A stretch of 59,121 bases of DNA. Source: Euryarchaeota archaeon UBA346. Its GTDB lineage: Archaea > Thermoplasmatota > E2 > DHVEG-1. The position numbers and the translations under genes were made by a program. Below are positions 1 to 9,420 of the stretch, piece by piece. The DNA lies in NCBI GenBank assembly GCA_002496355.1, contig DAJP01000050.1, forward strand, positions 1,810-60,930, written 5' to 3'. The stretch's first letter is position 1. The number at the start of each line of letters is the position of its first letter. The notes beneath the pieces were generated by a model. It worked only from the letters and a program-made list of their open reading frames with translations. It was not told the DNA's origin and did no database searches.

Positions 1-2628
1 GAACAGATTTATCGGACGACCTTTGAGGTTTGTCCTGTTGCGATTCTCATCCTTGACACACAACAACGGATCGTCTCCTGGAACACCTACACGGAATCTT
101 TTTTAAACAAAACAAAAGACCAGCTATCGGGACAAAAAATCAGAACCCTGCACACACCAGAGGAATGGGTGAAAATCAAACAGAAACTCGATGCCCAAAA
201 AGAATCTGAACATCGCATAGAAACAAAAATTCTCATAAACAATACCACACCAGTTGATGTCACAATCCTGTCTTTGTCACTCAAGGATAGTAGCGGAAAA
301 GACCTCGGTTCTTTATACATAATTAAAAACATCATTAAACAAGTTCGACTCGAACACCAGTTCGATTCCCTCATTCAATATACCGATGATGACATCTCCT
401 TGTTAGACACCAATTGCCAGTATCTCATGGTCAATCATCAGCTCTTATCAAACCTCGGACGATCCCGTGATGAGGTACTAGGAAAAACATTTTCTGATTT
501 CCATTCCTATGAAGAAACCAAGGATTTTACGCAGAAACTCAGCCGGGTCGTTGATACCGGGACGCCCCTGAAGGATGTTCAGTGGATCAACCACCGATGG
601 TATCTACGAACATTCAACCCAGTCAAGGATCAAACAACGGCTCAGACAACCTCGGTTCTCGTCATTTCAACTGAAATTACTGACAAAAAAATAACCGAGG
701 AGCTCGTCGTAGAAAAAGAAAAAAAATATCGAGCGTTGTTCGACATCGCACCACAAACCACCATGCTTATTGATACAAACGGTACCATCATCGATGTCAA
801 TGAACGGATCACGGAGTGGATCGGGTACTCCTCAGATGAAATCCTGCAGAAAAATCTTTTTGACTTATCCATGTTCACAAACGAATCAAGAAAATCACTG
901 AAAAAGATAGTTTCAAAGAGATACACAAACAAGAAGATCCCCGCCTTCCAAATCGAAGCACGCACAAAACATGGGGAAAAACGCACTGGAGTGGTCACTG
1001 CGACGCCCTTGCGGGATGAGCCGGGCGAGGGGAACACTTACTTGGTTATCATCTCAGATGCACCAAAACAGAGACACCGAGATGACGTCCTCCGAATTAA
1101 AGACAAAACCATAGCACTCTCAAACATCAGCACTGATGAACGAGAAAAAAGATTCCAAGTGGTGCTGGAAAACTCCCTTGACATGATCTACCAGCTGAAT
1201 CTCAAGAAAGAGACCTATGACTATATCAGTCCTTCCTCAGTAAAAATCATCGGATACACTTCTGAAGAGTTAATGTCTTTCACCCTGAAAAACATCACTG
1301 AGTACATCCATCCGGATGATATTGCCCAATGGAGCCAGCATATTCAGATGATCACAAACCATCATCAAAAAAACAACACGATTCAATCGATCGAATATCG
1401 CTTTAAACATAAATCACGAGGATACCGCTGGATCCGTGATACCTGTACGGTGCTCTTCGACCAAGAAAATGAACCTACCTCAATCATTGGTACGATAGAA
1501 GATATCACCGATCGTAGAAAAGTCTGGGAAGAACTCGTCAAATCCGAAGAGAAATATCGTATCCTTGCAGAAACATCCGCAGATGGTGTGTTTACCACAG
1601 ACTCGCTAGGAAGGCTTACCTATGTGAATCCATCGTTTGAAAAATTATGCGGACGACGAAAGAGCCAGATCCTTGCCACACCCTTCAGGAATTACCTGCT
1701 GGAAGATTCTATCTACTTCTTCCAACAAATCTTCATTGATGTCCGAAAGAAGAACGATAAAATAGAAAACGTCGAATTAGAACTCGTCTCTGGAACTGGT
1801 GATATCACTCCTATAGAGGCGAACATCGCACCATTGACCAAACAAACAGAATTTGGTGGTGTCATCTGCACCGTTCGAGACATCACCCAACGCAGAGAAA
1901 TCGAGGATGAATTGAAGAAAAACGAGCGATTGAAAACAGAGTTTATGAACATCGCTGCTCATGAATTACGATCCCCGGTCACACCCATCAAAGGATACCT
2001 GGACCTCATCATCCATGACAATGAAAGCAATCAGAAAATAAAGAATTGGGCAAAAATCAGTCTCCGGAACGCAGAGCGCTTGCTCAAACTCGTCAACGAC
2101 ATCTTAGATGTCGCACGCCTAGACAGCGATACCATGCGATTCGATATGGAGAAAATAGATCTGGTCGAATTCCTCAATGAAATCGTCGAGGACATGCGGC
2201 CAGCAATCGTGAATAAAAAACTTGAATTTCATGTGAATGTTCCCTCGCCTCTCCCTCACATTATCGGTGATAAGAACCGCTTGTCACAAGTAATGAAGAA
2301 CCTCATCGGCAATTCCCTGAAATTCACTGATTGCGGATACATCGGCTTAACGGTTGAGAAGAAAGACAATCACGTTCTCATTGCGGTCGAGGACACCGGA
2401 ATCGGGATATCAAAAGATGAGATCCGTAAAATTTTCACAAAATTCTACCAGGCATACACCGGTGAAGACAGAAACAACGAAGGCACCGGTCTAGGCTTGT
2501 TCATATCAAAAGAAATAGTAAAAAAACATAACGGAGAAATCTGGGCTGAAAGTGAAATCGGCAAAGGAAGCCGATTCATCATCCAGATCCCGTATGTCTA
2601 CAAAATGATTGTAGATTTCAAAACCTGA
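1..2628 (+). CDS. Multi-PAS sensor histidine kinase (5' end outside window)
   Basis: The frame is open from base 1, so the first in-frame ATG (169) is internal and about 875 residues of a longer protein are seen. At least five PAS-like segments can be picked out (about residues 1-105, 120-230, 240-370, 380-500 and 510-625), several ending in the DITDRR-type PAC signature. Then come a HisKA dimerisation helix with the phospho-acceptor His in AAHELRSP, and a HATPase domain with N box (NLIGNSLKF), G1 (DTGIGI) and G2 (GTGLGL). No membrane helix or receiver domain is visible in this part, so the visible portion looks cytosolic. It should autophosphorylate on His in response to signals bound by the PAS domains. 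The signal is unknown. The next gene begins 6 nt after the stop and is probably cotranscribed. Confidence 0.93.
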   Translation, partial: EQIYRTTFEVCPVAILILDTQQRIVSWNTYTESFLNKTKDQLSGQKIRTLHTPEEWVKIKQKLDAQKESEHRIETKILINNTTPVDVTILSLSLKDSSGKDLGSLYIIKNIIKQVRLEHQFDSLIQYTDDDISLLDTNCQYLMVNHQLLSNLGRSRDEVLGKTFSDFHSYEETKDFTQKLSRVVDTGTPLKDVQWINHRWYLRTFNPVKDQTTAQTTSVLVISTEITDKKITEELVVEKEKKYRALFDIAPQTTMLIDTNGTIIDVNERITEWIGYSSDEILQKNLFDLSMFTNESRKSLKKIVSKRYTNKKIPAFQIEARTKHGEKRTGVVTATPLRDEPGEGNTYLVIISDAPKQRHRDDVLRIKDKTIALSNISTDEREKRFQVVLENSLDMIYQLNLKKETYDYISPSSVKIIGYTSEELMSFTLKNITEYIHPDDIAQWSQHIQMITNHHQKNNTIQSIEYRFKHKSRGYRWIRDTCTVLFDQENEPTSIIGTIEDITDRRKVWEELVKSEEKYRILAETSADGVFTTDSLGRLTYVNPSFEKLCGRRKSQILATPFRNYLLEDSIYFFQQIFIDVRKKNDKIENVELELVSGTGDITPIEANIAPLTKQTEFGGVICTVRDITQRREIEDELKKNERLKTEFMNIAAHELRSPVTPIKGYLDLIIHDNESNQKIKNWAKISLRNAERLLKLVNDILDVARLDSDTMRFDMEKIDLVEFLNEIVEDMRPAIVNKKLEFHVNVPSPLPHIIGDKNRLSQVMKNLIGNSLKFTDCGYIGLTVEKKDNHVLIAVEDTGIGISKDEIRKIFTKFYQAYTGEDRNNEGTGLGLFISKEIVKKHNGEIWAESEIGKGSRFIIQIPYVYKMIVDFKT

Positions 2629-2634
2629 GGAACT

Positions 2635-3534
2635 ATGACCGAAATAAAAAACTCAGAAGTCATTGGTGGCATCTTACGTACCTTATACATGGTCGCAAGC
2701 AGACGAACATCACAGACCTTCGCTGCGACCGTCATCGGCGCAATCATAAAAACCCTTGAACAAAACTATGATTTTTTGCGGTATATTAACATTGAAAACC
2801 CCGAGTACACCAATTCGGAGATCGTCATCAACATCTCCAACGAAATTGACACGGTTGAGCCAACAAGAATTGGTACCGCTGTCGAGGCGATCATCAGAAT
2901 CGTCTACATGGATCTGGTCGGAAAAACAGGGTTATTCTTCATGAAAGAGTTAAAACAGCAGGCAGGGGACCAAATTATCTCAGAGCTACGAAACTATGGT
3001 GTCAACCTTGCCCTCCTCCAAACCGAACAACGCTACATGCATCGACAACATCGAAAGAAAAAACAACAGGCACAGATCAAGAGGATGGGTGAAGGTGAAC
3101 ACCGTGATGATGTCAGCCTATTGGGGTATAGTTGGAAAAACGTCGGGTCCTGGAAATATGATCCCTTGCAGAAAACCTGTGTACTCTACAGCAAAGAAGG
3201 AAAAGAACTGGACCGGCTCAATCTTGATACCATCATTGAAAGTTATGTCACGAACCTTACTGATGAATACGAGGATCCCTCGAGTGAATATGAGGAAGAA
3301 GTCCTGCTCACCGAAAAGGAAATCGAACTGCTTCGGATGCTCCATACCCGGGATATGGATGCTGAGCTTGCCTCTGTGGTCCTGCACGTCTCAAAGATTG
3401 AATTCGAGAATATTGTAAAAAAATTACTGCAAAACGAGCTGCTTCATTATGTCTCCTATAATGAGATAGAGTTGACCGAGGAGGGCATCCGTTTTCTCTC
3501 TGAAACGGAAAATGCAATACAACAAAGCACTTGA
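2635..3534 (+). CDS. Unknown protein with C-terminal winged helix, partner of the histidine kinase
   Basis: A 299-residue protein whose ATG is 6 nt after the kinase stop, so almost certainly cotranscribed. I do not recognise the family of the N-terminal part. Residues 1-135 look like an alpha/beta domain starting with helices (ILRTLYMVASRR), followed by a basic stretch (HRQHRKKKQQ, about 138-148). Residues 160-200 look like a small beta-rich segment (YSWKNVGSWKYDP), then an acidic linker (DEYEDPSSEYEEE). Residues 220-295 read as a winged-helix module (LLTEKEIELLRML ... ELTEEGIRFLSE). A DNA-binding or adaptor output for the PAS kinase is a reasonable inference, since no receiver domain is present. 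The stop shares the palindrome TGATCA with the convergent gene's stop. Confidence 0.8.
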   Translation: MTEIKNSEVIGGILRTLYMVASRRTSQTFAATVIGAIIKTLEQNYDFLRYINIENPEYTNSEIVINISNEIDTVEPTRIGTAVEAIIRIVYMDLVGKTGLFFMKELKQQAGDQIISELRNYGVNLALLQTEQRYMHRQHRKKKQQAQIKRMGEGEHRDDVSLLGYSWKNVGSWKYDPLQKTCVLYSKEGKELDRLNLDTIIESYVTNLTDEYEDPSSEYEEEVLLTEKEIELLRMLHTRDMDAELASVVLHVSKIEFENIVKKLLQNELLHYVSYNEIELTEEGIRFLSETENAIQQST

Positions 3535-6500
3535 TCACGAGTGTTTTCCTTTCGTCAGGTTAAAAATAAAAAACTCCATTTGTCCGCTCGTCGCACTGTT
3601 CCCATCTTGGTCGTACACCTTTGTTTCAAGGGTATGTTTCATAAATGCTTGTTCGTTCCACTGCCAAAACACTGGAAATGAGGACACCTCGTCTTTCAAT
3701 GTTCCATCGACATAGAATTCTGCTTTGCTAAGATTCTCATGAGGGATCTTTATACTCACTGGTCCGACGATCACTGATTTGAAGAAGGGGAGTATCTTCT
3801 TATTCTGGATGTAGATGAAACCATCGATTGAGACGTTTTTTACCCTAAAAAGAATCAACAAGCCTCCGATTCCTCCTAGCAACACCCCCACAAAAATCGC
3901 AAGCCCAAATGTCTCTAATAAACTCTTTTGTGGCGGGGGAAGATAGGAAAAGTAAAGATAAATGACCGATGATGAAAGCGATCCTTTCCCTTGCAACGCC
4001 TGCGCATCAATATCAAAGGTGTAGGTCCCATTTTCAAGATACCCTGGCGGTGTGTAAAAATAGCTTTTCTCATCGAGCTGGATGAGCTGGGATGCGGCAT
4101 CCACCGGACCGAAGGTTGCAGACAGGATCGTCACCGGTACATTATAAATGATTTTTATGGAAGGGTGATCACTGTTGATGATCCCCCCATCAGTTGGTGT
4201 AAACGTTGCAGCTACCACTGGAAATATATTGTAAAATGAAAACTGATAGGTGACCTCTGGGTCATCAAAGACATAGATTTTGTCATTTTCCCTCCAGAAT
4301 TTATCCATGGATATTGTTCTGCCCACCGTCGTGATGATAAGCTCTGCATCAGGGTATTGATCATTGATTTCAAAATAAATCCAATGACCTTTGCTGACCG
4401 AGACAAACACCTGTGCTTGTTCGTTGACCACATCCACGATCTTGTCCTGTATGATACCAATGCTATAGGAGATCGGGTAAATAAGATCCGTCGTCGTGTT
4501 CCAGAAAAACTCTGGGATAGCATCGGAGTCAATAGAGATAAGGAACAGGATATTGTTGTTGAAATTCACTGGCTGACCATGAACCGCGGTGAGGTGATGA
4601 CCTGGGTCGACGAATGTATCTGCGATACCGTTGCCATCCGTGTCATAGCAAAAAAACTGCTCGGTGAGCTCCATCTGATATCTCATATTAATGTAGTTCA
4701 GTTGGTCCGCAGGGACCAGATGCTTATCGAGAGAAATGATCGTGACGTTCGTACTGCTTCTCCCAGTTAATCCTTGATCATCGGTGACTGTTAATGTTGC
4801 TTTATAGGTCCCGTTCGAATGATACACATGCGAAATGATGCTACCATTCCCCGTCGTTCCATCACCGAAATCCCAGAGATACTGGGAAATCGAGCCATCA
4901 AGATCAAAGCTCCTGGATCCATTAAACAAGAGGTCCTCCAGCACATAACCCTGGTAGGGTCCCCCACAATACGAGAATGGGTTTTTCGAGTTATTGGTAT
5001 TGCCTGCGATATCGGTCGCGTTGATAATACAATAGACCCTACCTGGTTTTTCCTCGATGAGGATCACTTTTTCATAGTAATTATTGCCCTTTTGGTCCAT
5101 CGTACTTTTCATTCTGTTACTCCCGTTAAACCAATATTCTAGAGAAACAGTTGATACGATAGAATCATCGGTGATTGTCGCTCCAAATGTATAGCTATTG
5201 GGTAAATCCGAAAAGGAGGACCCATATCGGCTGATCCGTATCACCGGTCGTTCGGTGTCGACGATTTTGACTTTTTTGTTCTCGGTGACCGCGTGATTAC
5301 CCCACGTGTCACACACATAGAAATGATACGTGAGATTCTGAATACTATGGGCAAGGAGAATTGTACCAACAAAATAATTACCTCGTGACAGGACCATTGT
5401 CGAATTGTTCCCTGATGTCCCATGGCTCCAAACCACATAGACCTTTAGGTCCGCTGCGGTAGCCTCAGAGGATGTCACTGTCGTGTTAAAGGTAAACGTT
5501 TTTGAGGGTTTACCGGTCGATGGTGAATTATCCTTTATAGTAGGTGGATTACCTGGTCGGATTGTAAAACTCTGATTGAGGGAATGATTCCAATTCCGAG
5601 GGTCCTTTGCAACAACGAAAAATGTGAAGTTCCCGGTTGGTGAAAATTTTTTGTTACAAAAATATGTATCCCCTGTTTTATTTTGGGTGATACTGAAATT
5701 CGAGAATTGTCCTGTGGGTGAAATGACGTTGAGATAGACTTCCTTTATCTTTGTGTTGTCTATGATGACAACAGAGAGGTTCGTTGTTTTTCCCACCGTC
5801 TGTATTAAGGGTGATACCTGTGGTGTTCCAAACTGTGGAGGGAGCGTATCAAGGAGTGGTCCTCCATCAAGATTCAATGCATAGATGGAGTAGGGTGCAT
5901 CTGCGATTCCGTCCAGGTCAGCATCTACTGCACCTTCACTTGTTTCATCGAAGTCATCCCAATAATTCCCGCAGATGGTTGTCCCCTGGATGATGTTGAT
6001 TCCGTTTGTCTCTTGGATGTTCCATTGGTTGCGCTCGATGCTCTTATCCAATGCATTATGAAGGTTGTCAGAAAAATAGTTGTTGTAAATCATATTATCT
6101 TTAGTAAAAAAATCCAGGTACATCCCATATTGGTCGTTTGAGCAGATTTGATTGTTTCGTATGACATCATTGGTTGAGTTATACATCCTGACCCCTGAGA
6201 GGGTGTTGTCATGGATGATATTATCGTAGACGGTGTTGTTATCATCAGCGGAGAGGTAGACGCCGTCTTTTTTGTTGTATGTTATGGTATTATCGTTGAT
6301 GTTGTTCGTCGATCCGATGATCATTAAACCATAATTGATATTTCCACTCACGATATTGTTGTTTATATTAAAGTTCATACTGCAGTTTTCCAGGACAATC
6401 CCTGAGTTATTATTATGGTATACACTATTGAACACAATGGTCTGATAATCACTATAATCATTGAGATAGATCCCATGGTTGCCATTATCCGAAACGTTGT

Positions 6501-7182
6501 TCATTCGTATGATGTTGTTCTGGCAGGTGCTGTTTAGGAAGATACCGCTTTGGTTGTTGTTTTGAATGTCGTTGTTATAGATGTTGATCCCATCGGATGC
6601 ATAGAGGTACACGCCGTTTTCGTTCCCCGTTACGGTATTAAAACTGATATTTGCGTTATTGTGTGATTGGTACAGTCGGATTCCATCGCCAGCGTTGTTC
6701 CTGATGATGTTATCATAGATTAGATGGTTATCCGTGTAATACAGATGAATCCCGTTGTATCCGGAAGAGATGATATTATCGGTGATAATGGAGTTCTCAC
6801 CATTGACTTGGATGATGCTGGTGCCTTCTAGGGGATTGGTGTTTGTTATCGTGAAATGACTGATATTGACGTTATCCGCATTCACCGTTATCACGGTTGT
6901 TCTATTCCCAGTTAAGATGGTATTACCTCGGTCTTCGCCGAAGAGGTCGATTCGATGATTAATGATCAGATTCTCCTCATACGTACCATTGTAGACGAAG
7001 ATCCTGTACCCATCGATGGCGTTATTCAACGCATCTTGAATATGAAGAAATGTCTCTCCTTTTCCGACATAGAGCGTTGGGGGAGAGTCAGCTTGACAAT
7101 ACTGATTAGAACCTAAAAAGCATACGCAGTTTGTGATTTGAAATATCACAATTATCACTATGAGAAACTTAGTAAGTTTCAT
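3535..7182 (-). CDS. Large surface protein: NosD-type beta-helix, Ig-like and PKD domains, C-terminal TM
   Basis: About 1215 residues. An ATG 33 nt upstream (7215) is possible, but the codon at 7182 directly precedes the signal peptide MKLTKFLIVIIVIF. Residues about 45-420 are Asn-rich right-handed beta-helix (PbH1/NosD) repeats of the form NNxIxxNxIxxN. They are followed by a Ca-binding-like DADLDGIADAP segment, Ig-like modules and a clear PKD domain (SRSFDLDGSISQYLWDFGDG). A second DTDGNGIAD motif and a transmembrane helix about 100 residues from the C terminus (FGLAIFVGVLLGGIGGLLIL) follow. The last 100 residues form another Ig-like fold (KAEFYVDGTLKDE), which is unusual after the membrane span. 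It is probably exported and membrane-anchored, with a carbohydrate-binding, adhesive or S-layer-associated role. The substrate is unknown. The stop is convergent with the preceding gene with no gap. Confidence 0.88.
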   Translation of the reverse strand: MKLTKFLIVIIVIFQITNCVCFLGSNQYCQADSPPTLYVGKGETFLHIQDALNNAIDGYRIFVYNGTYEENLIINHRIDLFGEDRGNTILTGNRTTVITVNADNVNISHFTITNTNPLEGTSIIQVNGENSIITDNIISSGYNGIHLYYTDNHLIYDNIIRNNAGDGIRLYQSHNNANISFNTVTGNENGVYLYASDGINIYNNDIQNNNQSGIFLNSTCQNNIIRMNNVSDNGNHGIYLNDYSDYQTIVFNSVYHNNNSGIVLENCSMNFNINNNIVSGNINYGLMIIGSTNNINDNTITYNKKDGVYLSADDNNTVYDNIIHDNTLSGVRMYNSTNDVIRNNQICSNDQYGMYLDFFTKDNMIYNNYFSDNLHNALDKSIERNQWNIQETNGINIIQGTTICGNYWDDFDETSEGAVDADLDGIADAPYSIYALNLDGGPLLDTLPPQFGTPQVSPLIQTVGKTTNLSVVIIDNTKIKEVYLNVISPTGQFSNFSITQNKTGDTYFCNKKFSPTGNFTFFVVAKDPRNWNHSLNQSFTIRPGNPPTIKDNSPSTGKPSKTFTFNTTVTSSEATAADLKVYVVWSHGTSGNNSTMVLSRGNYFVGTILLAHSIQNLTYHFYVCDTWGNHAVTENKKVKIVDTERPVIRISRYGSSFSDLPNSYTFGATITDDSIVSTVSLEYWFNGSNRMKSTMDQKGNNYYEKVILIEEKPGRVYCIINATDIAGNTNNSKNPFSYCGGPYQGYVLEDLLFNGSRSFDLDGSISQYLWDFGDGTTGNGSIISHVYHSNGTYKATLTVTDDQGLTGRSSTNVTIISLDKHLVPADQLNYINMRYQMELTEQFFCYDTDGNGIADTFVDPGHHLTAVHGQPVNFNNNILFLISIDSDAIPEFFWNTTTDLIYPISYSIGIIQDKIVDVVNEQAQVFVSVSKGHWIYFEINDQYPDAELIITTVGRTISMDKFWRENDKIYVFDDPEVTYQFSFYNIFPVVAATFTPTDGGIINSDHPSIKIIYNVPVTILSATFGPVDAASQLIQLDEKSYFYTPPGYLENGTYTFDIDAQALQGKGSLSSSVIYLYFSYLPPPQKSLLETFGLAIFVGVLLGGIGGLLILFRVKNVSIDGFIYIQNKKILPFFKSVIVGPVSIKIPHENLSKAEFYVDGTLKDEVSSFPVFWQWNEQAFMKHTLETKVYDQDGNSATSGQMEFFIFNLTKGKHS

Positions 7183-7187
7183 CCCAT

Positions 7188-7236
7188 CCGTATGCATATG
7201 TACTTGCACATGCATATCTGCTTATATCATAAAAAT
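7188..7236 (-). repeat. Dispersed promoter-proximal element, copy A
   Basis: Between the surface-protein gene and its TATA-like stretch (TTTTTATG on the minus strand, about 7228-7235). On the minus strand it reads AAGCAG, eight bases, then GTGCAAGTACATATG and GCA, and it is internally near-palindromic (ATGCAT at both ends). Copies with the same core lie at 46846-46868 (14 of 15 core bases) and, more divergent, at 46230-46280. Here it would occupy the 5' UTR or the transcription start region of the surface-protein gene, so it may be an operator or leader element. Confidence 0.45.
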
Positions 7237-7271
7237 ATTCCTATGAACACCGTCAGGAAACTCAGATTCTT

Positions 7272-8630
7272 TTAGCGTTCCCAGCTCATGCGCTGGTCGA
7301 GATATAACGTCCAAAATGCTCGGAGGTGTTCCCTGAGTAACTCATTCGTATCGACCACTGTTAAGTCTTTTAAAATGTCAACATCGATGTTTTTTCCAAG
7401 GCTTACTTTCTTCACTTGATCTTCTAATAAGATCCGGATGTTTGTGAACTCCCGTTCTATCTCGACGTACCAACGTTTGTCTTTTTCATAGGGTTTTGTC
7501 ACAGTCCTTGAGTTATCAATCCATTTTTTTAGGAAATCATCTGCATTTTTTTTCAATGTCGCAGGCGGACCTGAATGCACGACCGTTTTTGAAATCGTCA
7601 TTGTCTGTGGTTCAAGGATGATGTATACCTCATCCTTTTCGACAGTAAAAGTTGCATTGAGTATCGGAAATCCGTATTGTTCGCAGAGTTCCCGGATGGA
7701 ACGAACAGATTTTCTGATCTGCGGGTACAGGTTCTCCGGGATGATAATGGGTTTCGGGAACTTCACACCGATGAACTCTCTTGAGCCAATTTGTTTTTTG
7801 ATTTCCTGCAGCGTCCATGGTTGGAGGGTGTTTGGGAAAAAGAAGCTGAGGCGTGGTTTCTTTTTGTAATCCTGACATGCCTTGATCAACAGATTGAATT
7901 TTTCAAGGGAAACTGCTGAGGCGACATTCCTCTCGGGGTCAACCGGGTCGATAAAGATTAACGGAGTCGTAAAATCAGCAGGAATTCTTTTGTCAAGTGC
8001 TAGTTTCTCACCATAATTCCACTGGCAAACCTGTTCAATGAGCTGTTGGAACGTCCCGTATTTGAGGACGATGATCTCGCAGAGGTATCCAGAGAATCCT
8101 TCGATTTCCGCTTCTGCCCCGTAGCAGCCGATCCCTTTTAGGAATTGTTTGAAGAGTCGTACTTCTTTTTTCTGCGTTTCTTTCAGATGCTGTTCGATGT
8201 AGCGTGTATGAAGTGGTGTGCGATCGACCGCAGAGAGCTTCTGCGAGGCATCCTGTATCTTATAGCATGGGACCAGTTCTGTCTTATAGTCTTTGAATAT
8301 TCCACGGACATATGGGTGTTCCGCGAAGCATTCCTCTTGATGCTCCAGGATCGCTCTTCCAATCGCAAGTCCAGTCTTTTCTAGGGTTTCTCGTGGAACC
8401 GTTGGCGGGAAGCAGAGGAAAAGGTCAATGTCAACCGCGTTACGTATGAAGGTGTCTTTTGCGATAGAACCGACCAGTTCGATTTCGATGGGTATCCTGG
8501 TTTTGTTGATCTGCTTCTGTACCTCTTCTTTGAGGGAGGCGATGACGTCCTCCAGGTGTTTTTTTTCCTCAAGAGTAGGTGTTATCTTCTGGAGAACAAT
8601 GGTCTCTATCTCTTCTGAGCCGTGGATCAT
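7272..8630 (-). CDS. cca: CCA-adding enzyme (archaeal tRNA nucleotidyltransferase)
   Basis: 452 residues, the usual size of archaeal class I CCA enzymes. It restores or adds the CCA 3' end of tRNA from CTP and ATP. The nucleotidyltransferase signature is visible: a GS motif (ELVGSIAKDT, about residue 52) followed by metal-binding acidic residues in AVDIDLF. The C-terminal half has the expected tRNA-binding regions (ERNVASAVSLEKF). The ATG at 8630 immediately follows the TAG of the upstream PAP2 gene (TAGATG), suggesting translational coupling in an operon with thpR and the PAP2 gene. The tRNA gene in this window encodes no CCA, consistent with a need for this enzyme. Confidence 0.96.
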   Translation of the reverse strand: MIHGSEEIETIVLQKITPTLEEKKHLEDVIASLKEEVQKQINKTRIPIEIELVGSIAKDTFIRNAVDIDLFLCFPPTVPRETLEKTGLAIGRAILEHQEECFAEHPYVRGIFKDYKTELVPCYKIQDASQKLSAVDRTPLHTRYIEQHLKETQKKEVRLFKQFLKGIGCYGAEAEIEGFSGYLCEIIVLKYGTFQQLIEQVCQWNYGEKLALDKRIPADFTTPLIFIDPVDPERNVASAVSLEKFNLLIKACQDYKKKPRLSFFFPNTLQPWTLQEIKKQIGSREFIGVKFPKPIIIPENLYPQIRKSVRSIRELCEQYGFPILNATFTVEKDEVYIILEPQTMTISKTVVHSGPPATLKKNADDFLKKWIDNSRTVTKPYEKDKRWYVEIEREFTNIRILLEDQVKKVSLGKNIDVDILKDLTVVDTNELLREHLRAFWTLYLDQRMSWER

Positions 8631-9407
8631 CTAGGGTTCCTTCATGAAATGTTTGACGATGGAGAACATTCCTAACGCTAGGAGAATTCCACCGATGACG
8701 TCAGTTATCCAATGAATAGCTAAATAGATAACTGCGCAGATCACACAGATGGCGCAGAAGTATGTTAGGTACAAGAATCTTTTGTTGTTGGTCCGAGAAA
8801 CTGTTTTTACAAGCAGCAAGGACATTGCGACATGAAGCGAAGGGAAGCAATTGTTGCTTGTGGTGGTCGTATAAAAGAATTGTTCTATGCTAGGGATGAC
8901 CAAGTTTAACGCTGAGGCAGATCCGTAATAATGATAGACATTGGTGATGGGGACAAAAAGATAAAATGGTAATGCAATCGCGTAGATTCCAACCAAAGAA
9001 TATGCGAATGTTTTCATCGCCTTTTTCTCGTCAACAATGATGAAATAGAGAAGAGAGAACCAGAGCAGAAACGGATACAACCCGATGTAGATAAAGACAA
9101 AAAAATAGACAAGAATCGGTGTCCAGAATTGAGTGAACCAATGGACAATCCCATCCTCGAACCCTTGGATGCTTTGAGTAAAGTTGGCATGAATCATGTT
9201 TGTGGTGATGGTATCAAGGATGTTTACCTCAAGAAGGTGAAGGATGACTACCATAAGAATAAGACAAAGTGAGATGGATTGATATCTCAGAGTCAATGTG
9301 TACTGAGTGAGTGGTTTTTTCCAGTTGTCTTTTGGAATGAGAAAGATTAGACAAATCACAAAGAGAAGGAGATTCAAAAATGCTAAAATAATGAACCAGG
9401 TTTCTAT
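8631..9407 (-). CDS. PAP2-family membrane phosphatase (AUA start proposed)
   Basis: Integral membrane protein of the PAP2/phosphatidic-acid-phosphatase superfamily. The conserved motifs are NCFPSLHVA (Ser-x-His) and AIHWITDVIGG (His...Asp), with about six membrane helices, so it probably dephosphorylates a lipid or isoprenyl phosphate. The only standard start after the upstream stop in this frame is TTG at 9377, which has no Shine-Dalgarno sequence and cuts into the first helix. The frame stays open upstream, giving ETWFIILAFLNLLLF after an ATA codon at 9407, itself preceded by GGTGGTGAAACC. I therefore propose AUA initiation (258 aa); 9377 is the fallback. It sits between thpR (13-nt gap) and cca (TAGATG junction), an odd place for a lipid enzyme. 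Confidence 0.82.
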   Translation of the reverse strand: METWFIILAFLNLLLFVICLIFLIPKDNWKKPLTQYTLTLRYQSISLCLILMVVILHLLEVNILDTITTNMIHANFTQSIQGFEDGIVHWFTQFWTPILVYFFVFIYIGLYPFLLWFSLLYFIIVDEKKAMKTFAYSLVGIYAIALPFYLFVPITNVYHYYGSASALNLVIPSIEQFFYTTTTSNNCFPSLHVAMSLLLVKTVSRTNNKRFLYLTYFCAICVICAVIYLAIHWITDVIGGILLALGMFSIVKHFMKEP

Positions 9408-9420
9408 GGTTTCACCACCG

